From positions 124,001 to 188,000 of the forward strand of contig NZ_BCRM01000011.1 of the NCBI RefSeq assembly GCF_001552595.1: 64,000 nucleotides of DNA. Reading direction: 5' to 3'. The notes under the pieces were generated by a model. It saw only the letters and a list, made by a program, of their open reading frames with translations, was not told the origin of the DNA and did no database searches. The translations under genes and the position numbers were made by a program. Positions 1 to 8,974 of this stretch are shown here, piece after piece; position 1 is the stretch's first letter; every line of letters begins with the position of its first letter. Origin of the DNA: Rhodococcus erythropolis NBRC 15567. GTDB taxonomy: Bacteria; Actinomycetota; Actinomycetes; Mycobacteriales; Mycobacteriaceae.

Positions 1-1
1 C

Positions 2-625
2 GACGAAGTCGGTGTCCATCCCGACGCCGATATGCTCCTGTCGACCAGCATCGACGGCTTCACAGTCGGCACCCCGGTCGAGATAGTCACCGACGGCCGT
101 GACGCGATTCTCGCCGTGGCGATGAACGGTGAGCCGTTGCCGTTCGAGCACGGTTATCCCGTTCGGCAGGTAGTTCCCGGCTTGTACGGTTTCGTCTCCG
201 CCACCAAGTGGGTGACGGAGTGGGAACTCACGCGTTTCGACAAGGTCGAGGCCTATTGGACCCAGCGCGGTTGGGGTGCGCAGGCACCGATCAAGACGTC
301 GTCGCGTATCGAGGTGCCGGCAGCTTTGGCGCCGATCGAGCCGGGCCAGGTGCTGGTGGCGGGAACGGCCTGGGCGCAGCATCGCGGGATCGAGAAGGTC
401 GAGGTTCGCGTCGACAACGGCGAATGGCAACCGGCGACACTGGCGCAGGAGTACTCGATCGACACCTGGCGTCAATGGTCGTGGATGTGGGATGCAGGCT
501 CAGGTTTGCACACCGTGCAGGTCAGAGCGACGGATTTGGACGGGAACGTTCAGGTGGAAGAGCGCACTCCGCCGATTCCCGGTGGAGCCACTGGATGGCA
601 TACGAGGTCGTTCACCGTGAAGTGA
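2..625 (+). CDS. Molybdopterin-dependent oxidoreductase, C-terminal part (5' end outside window)
   Basis: The reading frame is open from the window edge to a TGA, giving the last 207 residues of a larger protein. The visible part carries the end of the molybdopterin-binding domain of the sulfite oxidase family (a stretch with GYPVRQVVPGLYG, then a KWVTEWEL segment). It is followed by an Ig-like Mo-cofactor oxidoreductase dimerisation domain (VLVAGTAWAQHRGIEKVEVRVD, then WRQWSWMWDAGSGLHTVQVRATD). Family members oxidise or reduce small S/N substrates using Mo-cofactor. The N-terminal half, which would show the cofactor cysteine and any Tat signal or membrane part, is missing, so the substrate cannot be given. 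The end overlaps the convergent TetR gene by about 14 nt. Confidence 0.85.
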   Translation, partial: DEVGVHPDADMLLSTSIDGFTVGTPVEIVTDGRDAILAVAMNGEPLPFEHGYPVRQVVPGLYGFVSATKWVTEWELTRFDKVEAYWTQRGWGAQAPIKTSSRIEVPAALAPIEPGQVLVAGTAWAQHRGIEKVEVRVDNGEWQPATLAQEYSIDTWRQWSWMWDAGSGLHTVQVRATDLDGNVQVEERTPPIPGGATGWHTRSFTVK

Positions 626-1247
626 CAGGTAGATCCGAATGGGATTCGGTATATAGGCGGACGACGCACTGGGCCATCCATCCAGCGATCAGCGTTCGCA
701 GGCCGAAGTCGAAGGTGTCGTCGGTTCGCAGTGGGTTCGCGGCCTCACGCGTGACCTCGCTCGGGTTGGAGGATTGAGTCCACGCGACATCCGGCGTCGA
801 GAGTTTCACGACGGATCCGAGAACCAGACTGTCCAGCGTGGAAATTGCGTGACGCGTATCGGTCGAATCGAAACCCCCGTCCGAAAATGCTTGAACCAGT
901 GCAGTATCGATATCAAAAGTCACCTCGGTGCGGACGCTGCGTGTCATGAGTAGCGGGATGAGGCGCCAATGTTCGACGGCAGCTCGGCGATATGCCCACC
1001 CCCACGCGCTGATCCGTTCGCTCCATCCTGCGGGTGGGTGGGGGACAGAGATCGACGACATCACGCGGATGCGCATGAGTTCGACGATCTCGGATCGACC
1101 CGAAATATGTGTGTAGAGCGAAGACGGAGTCACGTTCAGTTGCTTGGCGATCCCGGGCATGGTGAAGTCGCCGGTTGCGTCGACAGCATCCAGAGCCGCG
1201 TCGGTGATGTTTCGCGTGGACAGTATCGGCTGAGTGGGACGCGGCAT
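612..1247 (-). CDS. TetR-family transcriptional regulator
   Basis: Product of 211 aa. An N-terminal helix-turn-helix is visible (ITDAALDAVDA, then FTMPGIAKQLNVTPSSLYTHISGRSEIVELM, about residues 12-55), followed by a helical C-terminal ligand domain of the TetR_C type. The start was placed at the ATG preceded by AGGAG (reverse strand) with a 5-nt gap. The frame is open 29 codons further upstream, but that would run into the operator region. It is divergent from the amidohydrolase gene, with a 17-bp palindrome between them, so it probably represses itself and that gene. The ligand is unknown. Confidence 0.85.
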   Translation of the reverse strand: MPRPTQPILSTRNITDAALDAVDATGDFTMPGIAKQLNVTPSSLYTHISGRSEIVELMRIRVMSSISVPHPPAGWSERISAWGWAYRRAAVEHWRLIPLLMTRSVRTEVTFDIDTALVQAFSDGGFDSTDTRHAISTLDSLVLGSVVKLSTPDVAWTQSSNPSEVTREAANPLRTDDTFDFGLRTLIAGWMAQCVVRLYTESHSDLPVTSR

Positions 1248-1338
1248 CGATTCTCCTGGTGAGGGATTCGTCGGCAATCTCGGACTTGATCGATTGATGA
1301 CAACTCCTTGATTTCGGGAGCCGGTATGCATCATACTA

Positions 1339-1355
1339 ACCGAACCCTATTCGGT
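1339..1355. promoter_or_regulatory. Palindromic operator between tetR and amidohydrolase gene
   Basis: ACCGAA-N5-TTCGGT is a perfect 6-bp inverted repeat with a 5-bp spacer, centred in the divergent intergenic region. Its size and place fit a TetR-type operator. That the TetR protein at 612-1247 binds it is inference from position. Confidence 0.55.
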
Positions 1356-1405
1356 ATGTCGGCGGAATCTTCCGGCGATCGGTACACGTCGGAGGAACAT
1401 TCAAT

Positions 1406-2638
1406 ATGTCTGTCGTATGGCTGACCGGTGCAACGATCATCGACGGCACGGGCGCCGACCCGATCGAGAACTGCGCTGTTGCCGTGGAAGATGGCCGCAT
1501 CAGTGCACTCGGTGGCACGCCGCCCGCGGGGGCGGAGGTGCTGGACTGCACCGGGCTGACAATCACTCCCGGCCTCATCGACGCACACGTTCATCTCGGT
1601 GGATCGAGCGATCTCGCACCGAGCCTGCGGCGTCAGATCTCGGTAGCCGAGCTCGCTGCAGACATGTTCGCGACCTGCGCATCGACCCTCGACGGGGGAT
1701 TCACCACTGTTCGTGACTGCGGCGGAATCGACGGTGGACTCGCCGGAGTTGTCGCCTCGGGCAAGATTCCGGGTCCGCGGATCATTCAGTGCGGCCCGAT
1801 CCAGTGCCAGACCGGTGGACACGGACACCTGGCGGCCGAGTGGGAGCCGACTTCGGACTGGTCCGATCGTGACATCCCCGGATTGCGTTGTATGTCTCTG
1901 CTTTCCGACGGTCCGCACGAAATGCGAAAGAATGTTCGCGAGACGTTCCGCAGGGGTGCGGACTTCCTCAAACTGTGTGTTACCGGGGGAGTGGTATCGA
2001 CTCATGACAAGCTCACCGATACCCAGTTCACGGTCGACGAGATCGAAGTTGCCGTCGAGGAAGCCAATGCGCGCGGTACCTATGTCACGGTGCATGCCCA
2101 CAACAACGAGGGAATCCGAAACGCTGTCACTGCCGGCGCGAAATGCGTCGAGCACGGCTCAGGTATCGACGACGAGACTGCCAAGTTGATGGCCGAGCAC
2201 GACGTCGCGTTGGTGCCGACGTTGGCTGTGGTGCAGGCGCTCTCGGACAGTGCGGCGTCAGCAGGTCTACCCGAATCGATTTCGGCGCGGATCGGCCAGA
2301 TGATGCAGGGTCAGATCGACGGGCTTCTTGCTGCTCGAAATGCCGGCGTCAGAGTGGGACTGGGATCGGACCTCATCGGTACCGATCAAACGGGCCGGGG
2401 AATGGAGCTAGTCCTGCGCGCCAAGGTCGAAACCCCGATGGACGCATTGGTTTCCGCTACCCGGATCAACGCCGACATTCTCGGTATCGCCGACGAGGTC
2501 GGCACCATCGAAGTCGGCAAGTTCGCCGACCTCGTTGCGTTCCGCGGCAATCCGTTGACGGATCCGTCCATCTTCGCCGATCGTGAGCGCATCGCACTCG
2601 TCATTCAGAGCGGTCGAGTGGTGAAGGACGGCCGGTAG
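1406..2638 (+). CDS. Metal-dependent amidohydrolase (imidazolonepropionase/prolidase-like)
   Basis: Protein of 410 aa in the amidohydrolase superfamily. The metal site is visible: PGLIDAHVHLGG near residues 51-62, a candidate metal-bridging lysine in the DFLKLCVTGG stretch, VTVHAHNNEGIRNAV and CVEHGSGID (later histidines), and the catalytic Asp in VGLGSDLIG. The C-terminal beta-sandwich returns with GTIEVGKFADLVAFRGNPL. Members hydrolyse amide or cyclic amide bonds, and many are Xaa-Pro or imidazolone-type hydrolases; the substrate here is not fixed by sequence. The ATG has a GGAGGAA ribosome binding site. Divergent from a TetR gene and likely repressed by it. Confidence 0.85.
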   Translation: MSVVWLTGATIIDGTGADPIENCAVAVEDGRISALGGTPPAGAEVLDCTGLTITPGLIDAHVHLGGSSDLAPSLRRQISVAELAADMFATCASTLDGGFTTVRDCGGIDGGLAGVVASGKIPGPRIIQCGPIQCQTGGHGHLAAEWEPTSDWSDRDIPGLRCMSLLSDGPHEMRKNVRETFRRGADFLKLCVTGGVVSTHDKLTDTQFTVDEIEVAVEEANARGTYVTVHAHNNEGIRNAVTAGAKCVEHGSGIDDETAKLMAEHDVALVPTLAVVQALSDSAASAGLPESISARIGQMMQGQIDGLLAARNAGVRVGLGSDLIGTDQTGRGMELVLRAKVETPMDALVSATRINADILGIADEVGTIEVGKFADLVAFRGNPLTDPSIFADRERIALVIQSGRVVKDGR

Positions 2639-2639
2639 C

Positions 2640-3374
2640 TCAACAGCGAGTGGCGAGTTCTGTCAACGCCGAGTGATCCGCCCGGCTGACCGGTAGGCCG
2701 TAGGAAATCGCGACGGTCAAGTACTTGCCGGCGTAAAAGCATCGGTATGCAGGATTGGGCGGCAACCACTTGCTGGGCGTGCTGTCGCCTTTCGACTGGT
2801 TGTCGGGGCCGTTGACGGCCAACAGGTTCAGTGACGTGTCGTTCGCGAACCTCATCCGAAGCGCGGGCGTCCAGGAGTTCGCGCCGAAGTCCCAGGCTGC
2901 GGCGAGTGGGAAGACGTGGTCGATCTGGACGGACTTGGCCTGGCTGCGTTCGAATTCGATGCGATCACCGGAGTACGGGTCGGTCATCGCGCCCGACAGT
3001 ACGACGCAGTCACGTGTTCCCGGTTTGAACACCACGTCCGAGAGATCATGGGCCAGAACGTTGTTGCGGGTATCGCACCCGTCGTGGCCACCAGGTGCGT
3101 CCTGGTCGTCGGACCAAGCGGGGCCGAAGACGCAAGCCTCGCCGTTACCGCAGCCGCGCTCGTATCCACCCGGATGTGGTCGGTTGTCGACAATCGCGGT
3201 CCGGGACAGCAGCGATTCGAGCTCCGATCGTGTCGGGCTGCCCGGGGCCGACTCGAGACGCTCGTCCCCGAACCATCCGCAGGACGCGACGAGACATACG
3301 AGCACGAGCGTCGACAGGATCGCAGATAACCGTGCAACCACCTGTGCCCCCGTCCGTCGTAGACGGTGATTCAA
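2640..3374 (-). CDS. Secreted HNH/DUF1524-type putative nuclease lipoprotein
   Basis: Protein of 244 aa. It has an Arg-rich n-region, a hydrophobic segment and a lipobox-like LVASC (about residues 28-32), so it is probably an exported lipoprotein. The mature part holds a DUF1524-like HNH nuclease core: an IDHVFPLAAAWDFG motif (catalytic His), then NDTSLNLLAVNGPDNQSKGD and PSKWLPP. Cysteines in the ERGCGNGEACVFG and GCDTRNN stretches suggest disulfides. The start is TTG and lies inside a tandem direct repeat. Such proteins are common in actinobacteria; a role in digesting external DNA is inferred from the family. It converges with the amidohydrolase with 1 nt between stops. Confidence 0.75.
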   Translation of the reverse strand: MNHRLRRTGAQVVARLSAILSTLVLVCLVASCGWFGDERLESAPGSPTRSELESLLSRTAIVDNRPHPGGYERGCGNGEACVFGPAWSDDQDAPGGHDGCDTRNNVLAHDLSDVVFKPGTRDCVVLSGAMTDPYSGDRIEFERSQAKSVQIDHVFPLAAAWDFGANSWTPALRMRFANDTSLNLLAVNGPDNQSKGDSTPSKWLPPNPAYRCFYAGKYLTVAISYGLPVSRADHSALTELATRC

Positions 3375-3401
3375 CGCCGCCCGTCGTAGACCGTGATTGA
3401 A
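3354..3401. repeat. Imperfect tandem direct repeat over the start of the DUF1524 gene
   Basis: Two copies of a 21-nt unit (CCGTCGTAGAC, then G/C, then GTGATT) occur at 3354-3374 and 3381-3401, differing at two positions, with a 27-nt period. One copy carries the TTG start codon of the DUF1524 lipoprotein gene. It may be a slipped duplication of the translation start region. Confidence 0.6.
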
Positions 3402-3421
3402 CCATCGGGGGCCGACAGAAA

Positions 3422-4342
3422 TCAGCCGAACTCGATCACCACTTTGCCGGCTGAATGGCCGTCTTCGACTGCAGCGAGCGCTTCCCCAGCGCGGGAGAAT
3501 GGGTAACGGCCGGACACGGACGGGTCGAGGGTCCCGTCGGCCACGAGCGCCGCGACCTCCGTGAATACTGCTGTAGTTCTTCGGCGTTCGACACCACCGC
3601 CGCCGAGTCGGCTCGCCGCCAGAGGATCGGCGATGCTCAGGATCGGCGCGTCCGATCGGGCGAGCTCAGCGCCGCGAGTGAGAGTGTCCCCGCCGACCAG
3701 GTCGAAAACCGCGTCCACTCCGTCTGGGTACAACGCGGACACTTCGCCTGCGAAGGCGTCTCCCGACGCAACCCACCGTGCTCCCGCGCCCTCGATCGAG
3801 GTTCGCTTGGACTCACTCGCGACGCCGATGACGTCGATGCCGCGAGACACCGCAAGCGCGGTCGTGCTTCGACCAACGCCGCCGCCGGCGCCGAGGAGCA
3901 GGAGTGTTGCCCCGGGTTTCAGATCCAGACCGTGGAGAGCGTCGTAAGCCGTTCCCGCCGCAACCGTCAGCACCGAGGCATCGGCCCAGGACACGGTCGG
4001 CGGCTTGTGTGCTGCCGAGGAGACGTTGAGCAATGTCGACGCGGCGTAGCCGCCGAAGCCGGTAGCGGTAGCGCCGAACACTTCGTCGCCGACCTCGAAC
4101 TCGGTGACCCGCGGACCTACTCCGATGACAACACCGGACACTTCGCGGCCCAGAACCGCAGGCAGCGTGACCGGGACAGTATCTTTTCGAGTACCCGCGC
4201 GAACTTTCCAGTCAGCTGGGTTGACGCCCGCCGCTCGGACCGACACCAGCAGTTGGCCGGCACCCGGTGGGGGCAGGGTGACGTCGAAGTAGGACTGTGT
4301 GTCGGGTCCGCCGTACTCGGTGAAGCCGTATGCCGTCGTCAT
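3422..4342 (-). CDS. NADP-dependent zinc-free MDR oxidoreductase (quinone oxidoreductase-like)
   Basis: Protein of 306 aa, medium-chain dehydrogenase/reductase superfamily. The N-terminal GroES-like fold shows PPPGAGQLLVSVRAAGVNPADWKVRAG and LPAVLGREVSGVV. The Rossmann half carries LLLLGAGGGVGRSTTALAVSRG (NADPH binding). No zinc-binding cysteine cluster is present, which fits the quinone oxidoreductase branch. The start was taken at the ATG giving MTTAYGFTEYGG, which matches the usual family N-terminus; an open frame extends 38 codons upstream but has no family-like sequence. Monocistronic, with no obvious partner. Confidence 0.85.
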   Translation of the reverse strand: MTTAYGFTEYGGPDTQSYFDVTLPPPGAGQLLVSVRAAGVNPADWKVRAGTRKDTVPVTLPAVLGREVSGVVIGVGPRVTEFEVGDEVFGATATGFGGYAASTLLNVSSAAHKPPTVSWADASVLTVAAGTAYDALHGLDLKPGATLLLLGAGGGVGRSTTALAVSRGIDVIGVASESKRTSIEGAGARWVASGDAFAGEVSALYPDGVDAVFDLVGGDTLTRGAELARSDAPILSIADPLAASRLGGGGVERRRTTAVFTEVAALVADGTLDPSVSGRYPFSRAGEALAAVEDGHSAGKVVIEFG

Positions 4343-4434
4343 GACTGCCAGCCTATTGCCCAGCCAGATCGGAAGGGCGGTCCGGAAGGGTGGTGACGAA
4401 GAGCGGTGTCGGTGGCACCTGATTGGATGGTCGG

Positions 4435-7251
4435 ATGCTGCATGGACTCTGGTCACCGGGATCGGGGCTCAAACTGTGGGTCGACGGGCACGACGGTGCC
4501 GGAACCGACGATCCGCGAGATCCGGTCAGTGCTGTCCTGCATCGCAAGTTCCGTCATCGTGTGAATATCGCTATGCCGCCCGTACCTGGCGGGCCTTTGC
4601 ATAGTGAGTACGCAGCTGTTGCGTTGGCGCCGCCGGACGCAGTCGATCTCCTGCTGCGGTTCAAGGCCGACGACCAGCGAATCGCGGGAGACCTGCACTT
4701 TCTCGTGCACGTGGTGCGAGGAATCGACCGTTGGGTGCGCGCCGGCCGGGTGGTGCCGGCGCTGACGCGAGCCGAGGGTAGTTGGTGGCCGCGGTGGCAG
4801 TTGTCGGTGGGGGAACGCCAGCGCGCCTGGATCGGCGAATTGGTAGTGGCCATGCCGCCGGTGCAGCGGTCAGTCGGCTCGCCGAGGGCGACGATCGAAG
4901 ACATCACGAACGAACTCACGGACCCGATCGTCCGTCGTGTTCTCGGTGACTCGCATCCGGTGGTGCAGACCCCGCTGTGGCAGGCCGTGTTGTCCGGGGA
5001 CGCTTTCGACGACGTGTCGGTACGAGCGGCCGAGGGACTCGCCGAATGGGGGTCGACGTTCACCGCCGGAGAGCCGGACCTGGTTCTGCGGCTGATCGAG
5101 CCTGAACTCGACGACAATTCCGATCCCGACGACGATGCGCTGTGGCGTCTGCACGTGTGTTTGCGTCCCGAAGGTGAAGCGCCCGAACGTGTTCGACTGC
5201 ACCGGGCAGATCCCAAACGTATCCAGCTCGGTAGCCGCAAACTCGAAGAGGCGATCAAGGCTTACCCACGTTTTCGCGACGTGCCGCGCGACGAGGACAG
5301 TCTCGACCTGTTGCTGCCCACTCCTGTCGTGATGGACCTGGTCGGACACGGCGCGACAGTCCTGCGAGAGCGAGGGATCACGCTGCTGCTTCCGCGTGCC
5401 TGGAACGTGGTGTCTCCATCCCTGCGTGTGCGGGTGACCTCGGCGGCGTCTCCGATCGTTGCGGAGAATCGTACGGTCGGTATGGACCAATTGCTCGAAT
5501 ACGATTGGGAATTGGCGCTCGGAGACAAGGTGCTCACCGCCGAGGAAATGACCCGACTGGTCGATGCGAAGTCCGATCTGGTCCAGTTGCGCGGCGAGTG
5601 GGTTCAGGCGGACAAAGACGTCCTGGCCCGCGCGGCTCGTTTTGTCAGTCAGCGGCACTCGAGCGGGGACCGAGCGATTGTCGATCTGATCAAGGATTTG
5701 ATCGCCGACGACCTCAAAGACCTGCCGGTCGAGGAAGTGAAGGCAACCGGATGGGCTTCGGCACTGCTCGACCAGTCGGTAGCTCCGCGGCAGGTCGCGG
5801 TACCGTCGACGGTCAACGCGACTTTGCGTCCGTATCAACGACGCGGTCTCGACTGGTTGGCGTACATGAGTGCCCTCGGGCTCGGCGCGGTACTGGCCGA
5901 CGACATGGGTCTGGGTAAGACGCTGCAACTGTTGGCGTTACTTGCGCACGAGAAGTCCGAGACAGCAACACTTTTGGTGTGCCCGATGTCGGTCGTGGGA
6001 AACTGGCAGCGTGAAGCGGCGCGATTTGTGCCGAGCCTGCGCGTCTACGTTCATCACGGTTCGGATCGCGCTACCGGGGCGGAGTTGGAACAGGCAGTTC
6101 GTGAGAGTGATCTGGTGATCACCACCTACGCGCTCATGACCCGCGACGTCGCGGCGCTCAAGGATCTCGACTGGCGGCGCGTGGTGCTTGACGAAGCTCA
6201 ACACATCAAGAACGCCAAGACATCTCAGGCCCGCGCTGCTCGCAGCATTCCTGCGGACCACCGCGTTGCTCTGACCGGAACGCCGGTGGAGAACCGGCTG
6301 GACGAGTTGCGGTCCATCCTCGATTTTGCCAATCGCGGGGTACTCGGCTCTGAGCAGATGTTCCGCAAACGGTTTGTCGTACCGATCGAGCGGGAAAAAG
6401 ATCAACTTGCCGTCTCGAGACTGCGAGCCGTCACGTCACCCTTTGTGCTGCGACGGGTCAAGACCGATCCCTCCGTGATCGCGGATCTCCCGGAGAAGTT
6501 GGAGATGACTGTTCGAGCGAATCTCAGTGAGGAACAGGCGGCGTTGTACCGCGCCGTGGTGGACGAGATGATGGCGCAGATCAAGGGAACGGAAGGGATG
6601 AAGCGCAAAGGCGCCGTCCTGTCTGCGCTGACCAAACTCAAACAGGTGTGCAATCATCCGGCGCATTTCCTGCGCGACGGTTCGCCGGTGATGCGCCGCG
6701 GGCAACACCGTTCGGGAAAACTTGGCCTGGTCGAAGATATCGTCGAGTCGGTCACGGCCGATGACGAGAAGGTTCTGTTGTTCACACAGTTTCGTGAGTT
6801 CGGGGAATTAGTGGTGCCGTACCTGGCCGACCGGTTCACCACCGAGGTTCCGTTTCTCCACGGTGGTGTGTCCAAGGCTGGACGCGACGCGATGGTCGAG
6901 GCATTCCAAGGCGCAGACGGTCCGCCCATCATGGTGCTCTCGCTCAAGGCCGGCGGCACGGGTCTGAATCTCACAGCGGCCAACCATGTGGTTCACCTCG
7001 ACAGATGGTGGAACCCGGCGGTAGAGAACCAGGCGACGGACCGTGTCTTCCGCATCGGTCAGAGAAAGAACGTGCAGGTCCGCAAGATGGTGTGTGTCGG
7101 AACTTTGGAAGAGCGAATCGACACGATGATCGCGAGTAAAAGTGAACTCGCCGAACTTGCAGTCGGGACCGGTGAGAACTGGGTGACGGAGATGAGCGTC
7201 GAGCAATTGGACGAGTTGTTGCGACTCGGCGACGACGCGGTGGGCGAATGA
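4435..7251 (+). CDS. SNF2-family DEAD/H helicase with SNF2-associated domain
   Basis: Protein of 938 aa. The N-terminal half (to about residue 450) is the bacterial SNF2 helicase-associated region. The ATPase core follows: DDMGLGKT (Walker A, about residue 489), a DEAQ box near 586, LTGTPVENRLDELRS (motif III), LLFTQFREFG and LHGG (motifs IV region), GGTGLNLTAANHVVHLDRWWNP (V) and a RIGQ motif VI region. Family members are ATP-driven DNA translocases or chromatin-type remodellers with unclear bacterial roles. The start was set at ATG giving MLHGLWSPG; a TTG four codons earlier is possible. The stop overlaps the SWIM gene by 4 nt, so the two are co-translated. Confidence 0.9.
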   Translation: MLHGLWSPGSGLKLWVDGHDGAGTDDPRDPVSAVLHRKFRHRVNIAMPPVPGGPLHSEYAAVALAPPDAVDLLLRFKADDQRIAGDLHFLVHVVRGIDRWVRAGRVVPALTRAEGSWWPRWQLSVGERQRAWIGELVVAMPPVQRSVGSPRATIEDITNELTDPIVRRVLGDSHPVVQTPLWQAVLSGDAFDDVSVRAAEGLAEWGSTFTAGEPDLVLRLIEPELDDNSDPDDDALWRLHVCLRPEGEAPERVRLHRADPKRIQLGSRKLEEAIKAYPRFRDVPRDEDSLDLLLPTPVVMDLVGHGATVLRERGITLLLPRAWNVVSPSLRVRVTSAASPIVAENRTVGMDQLLEYDWELALGDKVLTAEEMTRLVDAKSDLVQLRGEWVQADKDVLARAARFVSQRHSSGDRAIVDLIKDLIADDLKDLPVEEVKATGWASALLDQSVAPRQVAVPSTVNATLRPYQRRGLDWLAYMSALGLGAVLADDMGLGKTLQLLALLAHEKSETATLLVCPMSVVGNWQREAARFVPSLRVYVHHGSDRATGAELEQAVRESDLVITTYALMTRDVAALKDLDWRRVVLDEAQHIKNAKTSQARAARSIPADHRVALTGTPVENRLDELRSILDFANRGVLGSEQMFRKRFVVPIEREKDQLAVSRLRAVTSPFVLRRVKTDPSVIADLPEKLEMTVRANLSEEQAALYRAVVDEMMAQIKGTEGMKRKGAVLSALTKLKQVCNHPAHFLRDGSPVMRRGQHRSGKLGLVEDIVESVTADDEKVLLFTQFREFGELVVPYLADRFTTEVPFLHGGVSKAGRDAMVEAFQGADGPPIMVLSLKAGGTGLNLTAANHVVHLDRWWNPAVENQATDRVFRIGQRKNVQVRKMVCVGTLEERIDTMIASKSELAELAVGTGENWVTEMSVEQLDELLRLGDDAVGE

Positions 7252-8021
7252 GTCCGCGCGGTAAAGGCCCCGATTTCAGCGAGTACACCGGGCCCCGGCG
7301 GCGAGCACCTGCGCCGGTCAAGCCTCGTCCAGCGTTCGGGAGAACGTTCTGGGGCAAGGCTTTTGTCCGCGTCGTCGAAGAGATCGGCGACAAACCTCGT
7401 GTCACGCGCGGGCGAACGTATGCGCGTTCGGGTCAGGTTTTGGCGCTCGACATCGAACCGGGAGTGGTGACGGCCGAGGTTCAGGGCAGCCAACTTCAAC
7501 CTTTCGTTTCCACGCTGTCGATCGACACTCTTGATCAATCGGATATCGACGACATCATCACCAAGATCCGCCGAGTGCCGGGAAGCCTTGCCGCGCTGGT
7601 GTCCGGCACTGTCCCGGACATGCTTGCTGCCCAACTGATACCGGACGGCCCGTCGGCTTTCCGTTTCGACTGCACCTGCCCCGATGACGGTTGGCCGTGC
7701 AAACACGCTGCGGCCGTGGCGTTCTTGACTGCCGAGCGGATCGACACCGATCCGCTGAGGTTGCTGAGACTTCGCGGGGTCGACCTGGAGCAGTTGATCG
7801 GGGGAGTGGAGGACGAGTCGACTGTTCCGGTAGACGTCGAGAATTGGTTCGGAATCGCTGCTGCCCTCCCCGCGCTACCGAAGGTGCAATTTCGACCGGC
7901 GATAGACGATCTGGATATCCGCCGTCTGCGTGAGGCGGTGGCGGCACTGGGATTGGACATGGCTCAGCAGAACGTCGCCTTGGACGAAATACGGTCCATC
8001 TACCGACGGTTGGACGGTTGA
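7248..8021 (+). CDS. SWIM zinc-finger protein
   Basis: Protein of 257 aa with a SWIM zinc-finger signature FDCTCPDDGWPCKHAAAVAFL at about residues 141-161 (CxC...CxH ligands all present). The N-terminus is basic and Pro-rich, with an AFGRTFWGKAFVRVVEEIGD segment typical of this family. The ATG overlaps the SNF2 helicase stop (ATGA). SWIM domains bind DNA or protein, and the SNF2-SWIM pair is a common actinobacterial two-gene unit thought to act together on DNA. The exact role is unknown. Confidence 0.85.
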   Translation: MSPRGKGPDFSEYTGPRRRAPAPVKPRPAFGRTFWGKAFVRVVEEIGDKPRVTRGRTYARSGQVLALDIEPGVVTAEVQGSQLQPFVSTLSIDTLDQSDIDDIITKIRRVPGSLAALVSGTVPDMLAAQLIPDGPSAFRFDCTCPDDGWPCKHAAAVAFLTAERIDTDPLRLLRLRGVDLEQLIGGVEDESTVPVDVENWFGIAAALPALPKVQFRPAIDDLDIRRLREAVAALGLDMAQQNVALDEIRSIYRRLDG

Positions 8022-8076
8022 AATCGGACAACTCCGGACTGATGCTAGTTTCCTACCGTGAATTCCAGTATCGTTA

Positions 8077-8092
8077 ATTGGACCGGTCCGGT
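8077..8092. promoter_or_regulatory. DasR-like operator (dre-like) upstream of gntR gene
   Basis: ATTGGACCGGTCCGGT contains a perfect 10-bp palindrome (GGACCGGTCC) and matches about 10 of 16 positions of the Streptomyces dre consensus ACTGGTCTAGACCAGT. It lies about 80 nt before the GntR start, fitting autoregulation. The match was scored by eye. Confidence 0.4.
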
Positions 8093-8170
8093 CGGGACCT
8101 GCCCGCGATTTCAGATCGTTATCGTCGGCGAATAGACGACTATTCATTTCTCGGAGGGACAGTCGCTGTG

Positions 8171-8920
8171 ATGCCCGTTCATTTGCGCGACAGCGCAATA
8201 CCCAAACATGAGCAGTTGCGCACCATTCTCCTGCGCAAGTGCACCCAAGAACTCCAGCCTGGCGACTTGATGACCAGCGAGCGAAACCTGATGCAGGACT
8301 ACGGCGTCAGTCGGATCACTGTTCGCGAGGCCATCGGCCAGTTGGTCAATGACGGACACCTCGTGCGTGTGCGTGGCAAGGGCACCTTTGTCGCGCACCG
8401 CGCTGTCCAGTCCAAGCTGCACCTTGCGTCGTTCACCGAGGAGATGAGGGCCCAGGGGCATCACCCCACCACAGTGGTCCTGGTCAGTGAGCAGGGGCCG
8501 GTCCCCGAAAGCACTGCTGCCGCACTGAATATGAGACCGGGTTCCGAGGGGTATCACGTCAAGCGCTTGCGCCTCGCCGACGGCGAGCCGGTGAGTGTGG
8601 ACGACGGCTGGTTCAATCCGGAACTGTTGCCTGGTCTACTCGACATGGACTTGACGGGTTCGATCTACCGGGCGACCGCTGACAAGTACGACAAGCCGAT
8701 CGACCGGGCAGAGCAGACTGTCAGTGCAGATGGTGCCAGTACGGAGATCGCGACTCTCCTCGGCACTCGTAAAGGCGCGCCGGTTCTGTACTTCGATCGA
8801 GTGTCGTTCAGTGAGATCGCGCCGGTCGAACACACTCGCAGTTGGTACCGATCCGACCGCTACCAGTTGCAGATGGAAGTGCAGGGCCAGGCGCGGCCCA
8901 AAACGCGCGGAGACCAATAG
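8171..8920 (+). CDS. dasR: GntR/HutC-family regulator, DasR-like (amino-sugar response)
   Basis: Protein of 249 aa. An N-terminal winged HTH is seen (KHEQLRTILLRKC, then SERNLMQDYGVSRITVREAIGQLVNDGHLVRVRGKGTFVA, about residues 11-75), followed by a UTRA effector domain (LHLASFTEEMRAQG to SWYRSDRYQLQME). This is the layout of DasR/NagR, which sense GlcN-6-P or GlcNAc-6-P and repress uptake genes. It sits beside a full GlcNAc PTS locus carrying dre-like sites, which supports the assignment. The start was set at ATG after GGAGGG; the frame is open 31 codons upstream but covers the operator. Confidence 0.8.
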   Translation: MPVHLRDSAIPKHEQLRTILLRKCTQELQPGDLMTSERNLMQDYGVSRITVREAIGQLVNDGHLVRVRGKGTFVAHRAVQSKLHLASFTEEMRAQGHHPTTVVLVSEQGPVPESTAAALNMRPGSEGYHVKRLRLADGEPVSVDDGWFNPELLPGLLDMDLTGSIYRATADKYDKPIDRAEQTVSADGASTEIATLLGTRKGAPVLYFDRVSFSEIAPVEHTRSWYRSDRYQLQMEVQGQARPKTRGDQ

Positions 8921-8935
8921 CCATCGTTCGAAACG

Positions 8936-8971
8936 AAAGGGCGAGCACACCTTCCGGTGTGCTCGCCCTTT
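8936..8971. terminator. Bidirectional rho-independent terminator
   Basis: A perfect 16-bp stem AAAGGGCGAGCACACC, loop TTCC, with matching right arm lies between the stops of the convergent gntR and EIIA genes. A and T runs at the two ends let it act both ways. Confidence 0.85.
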
Positions 8972-8974
8972 GCG

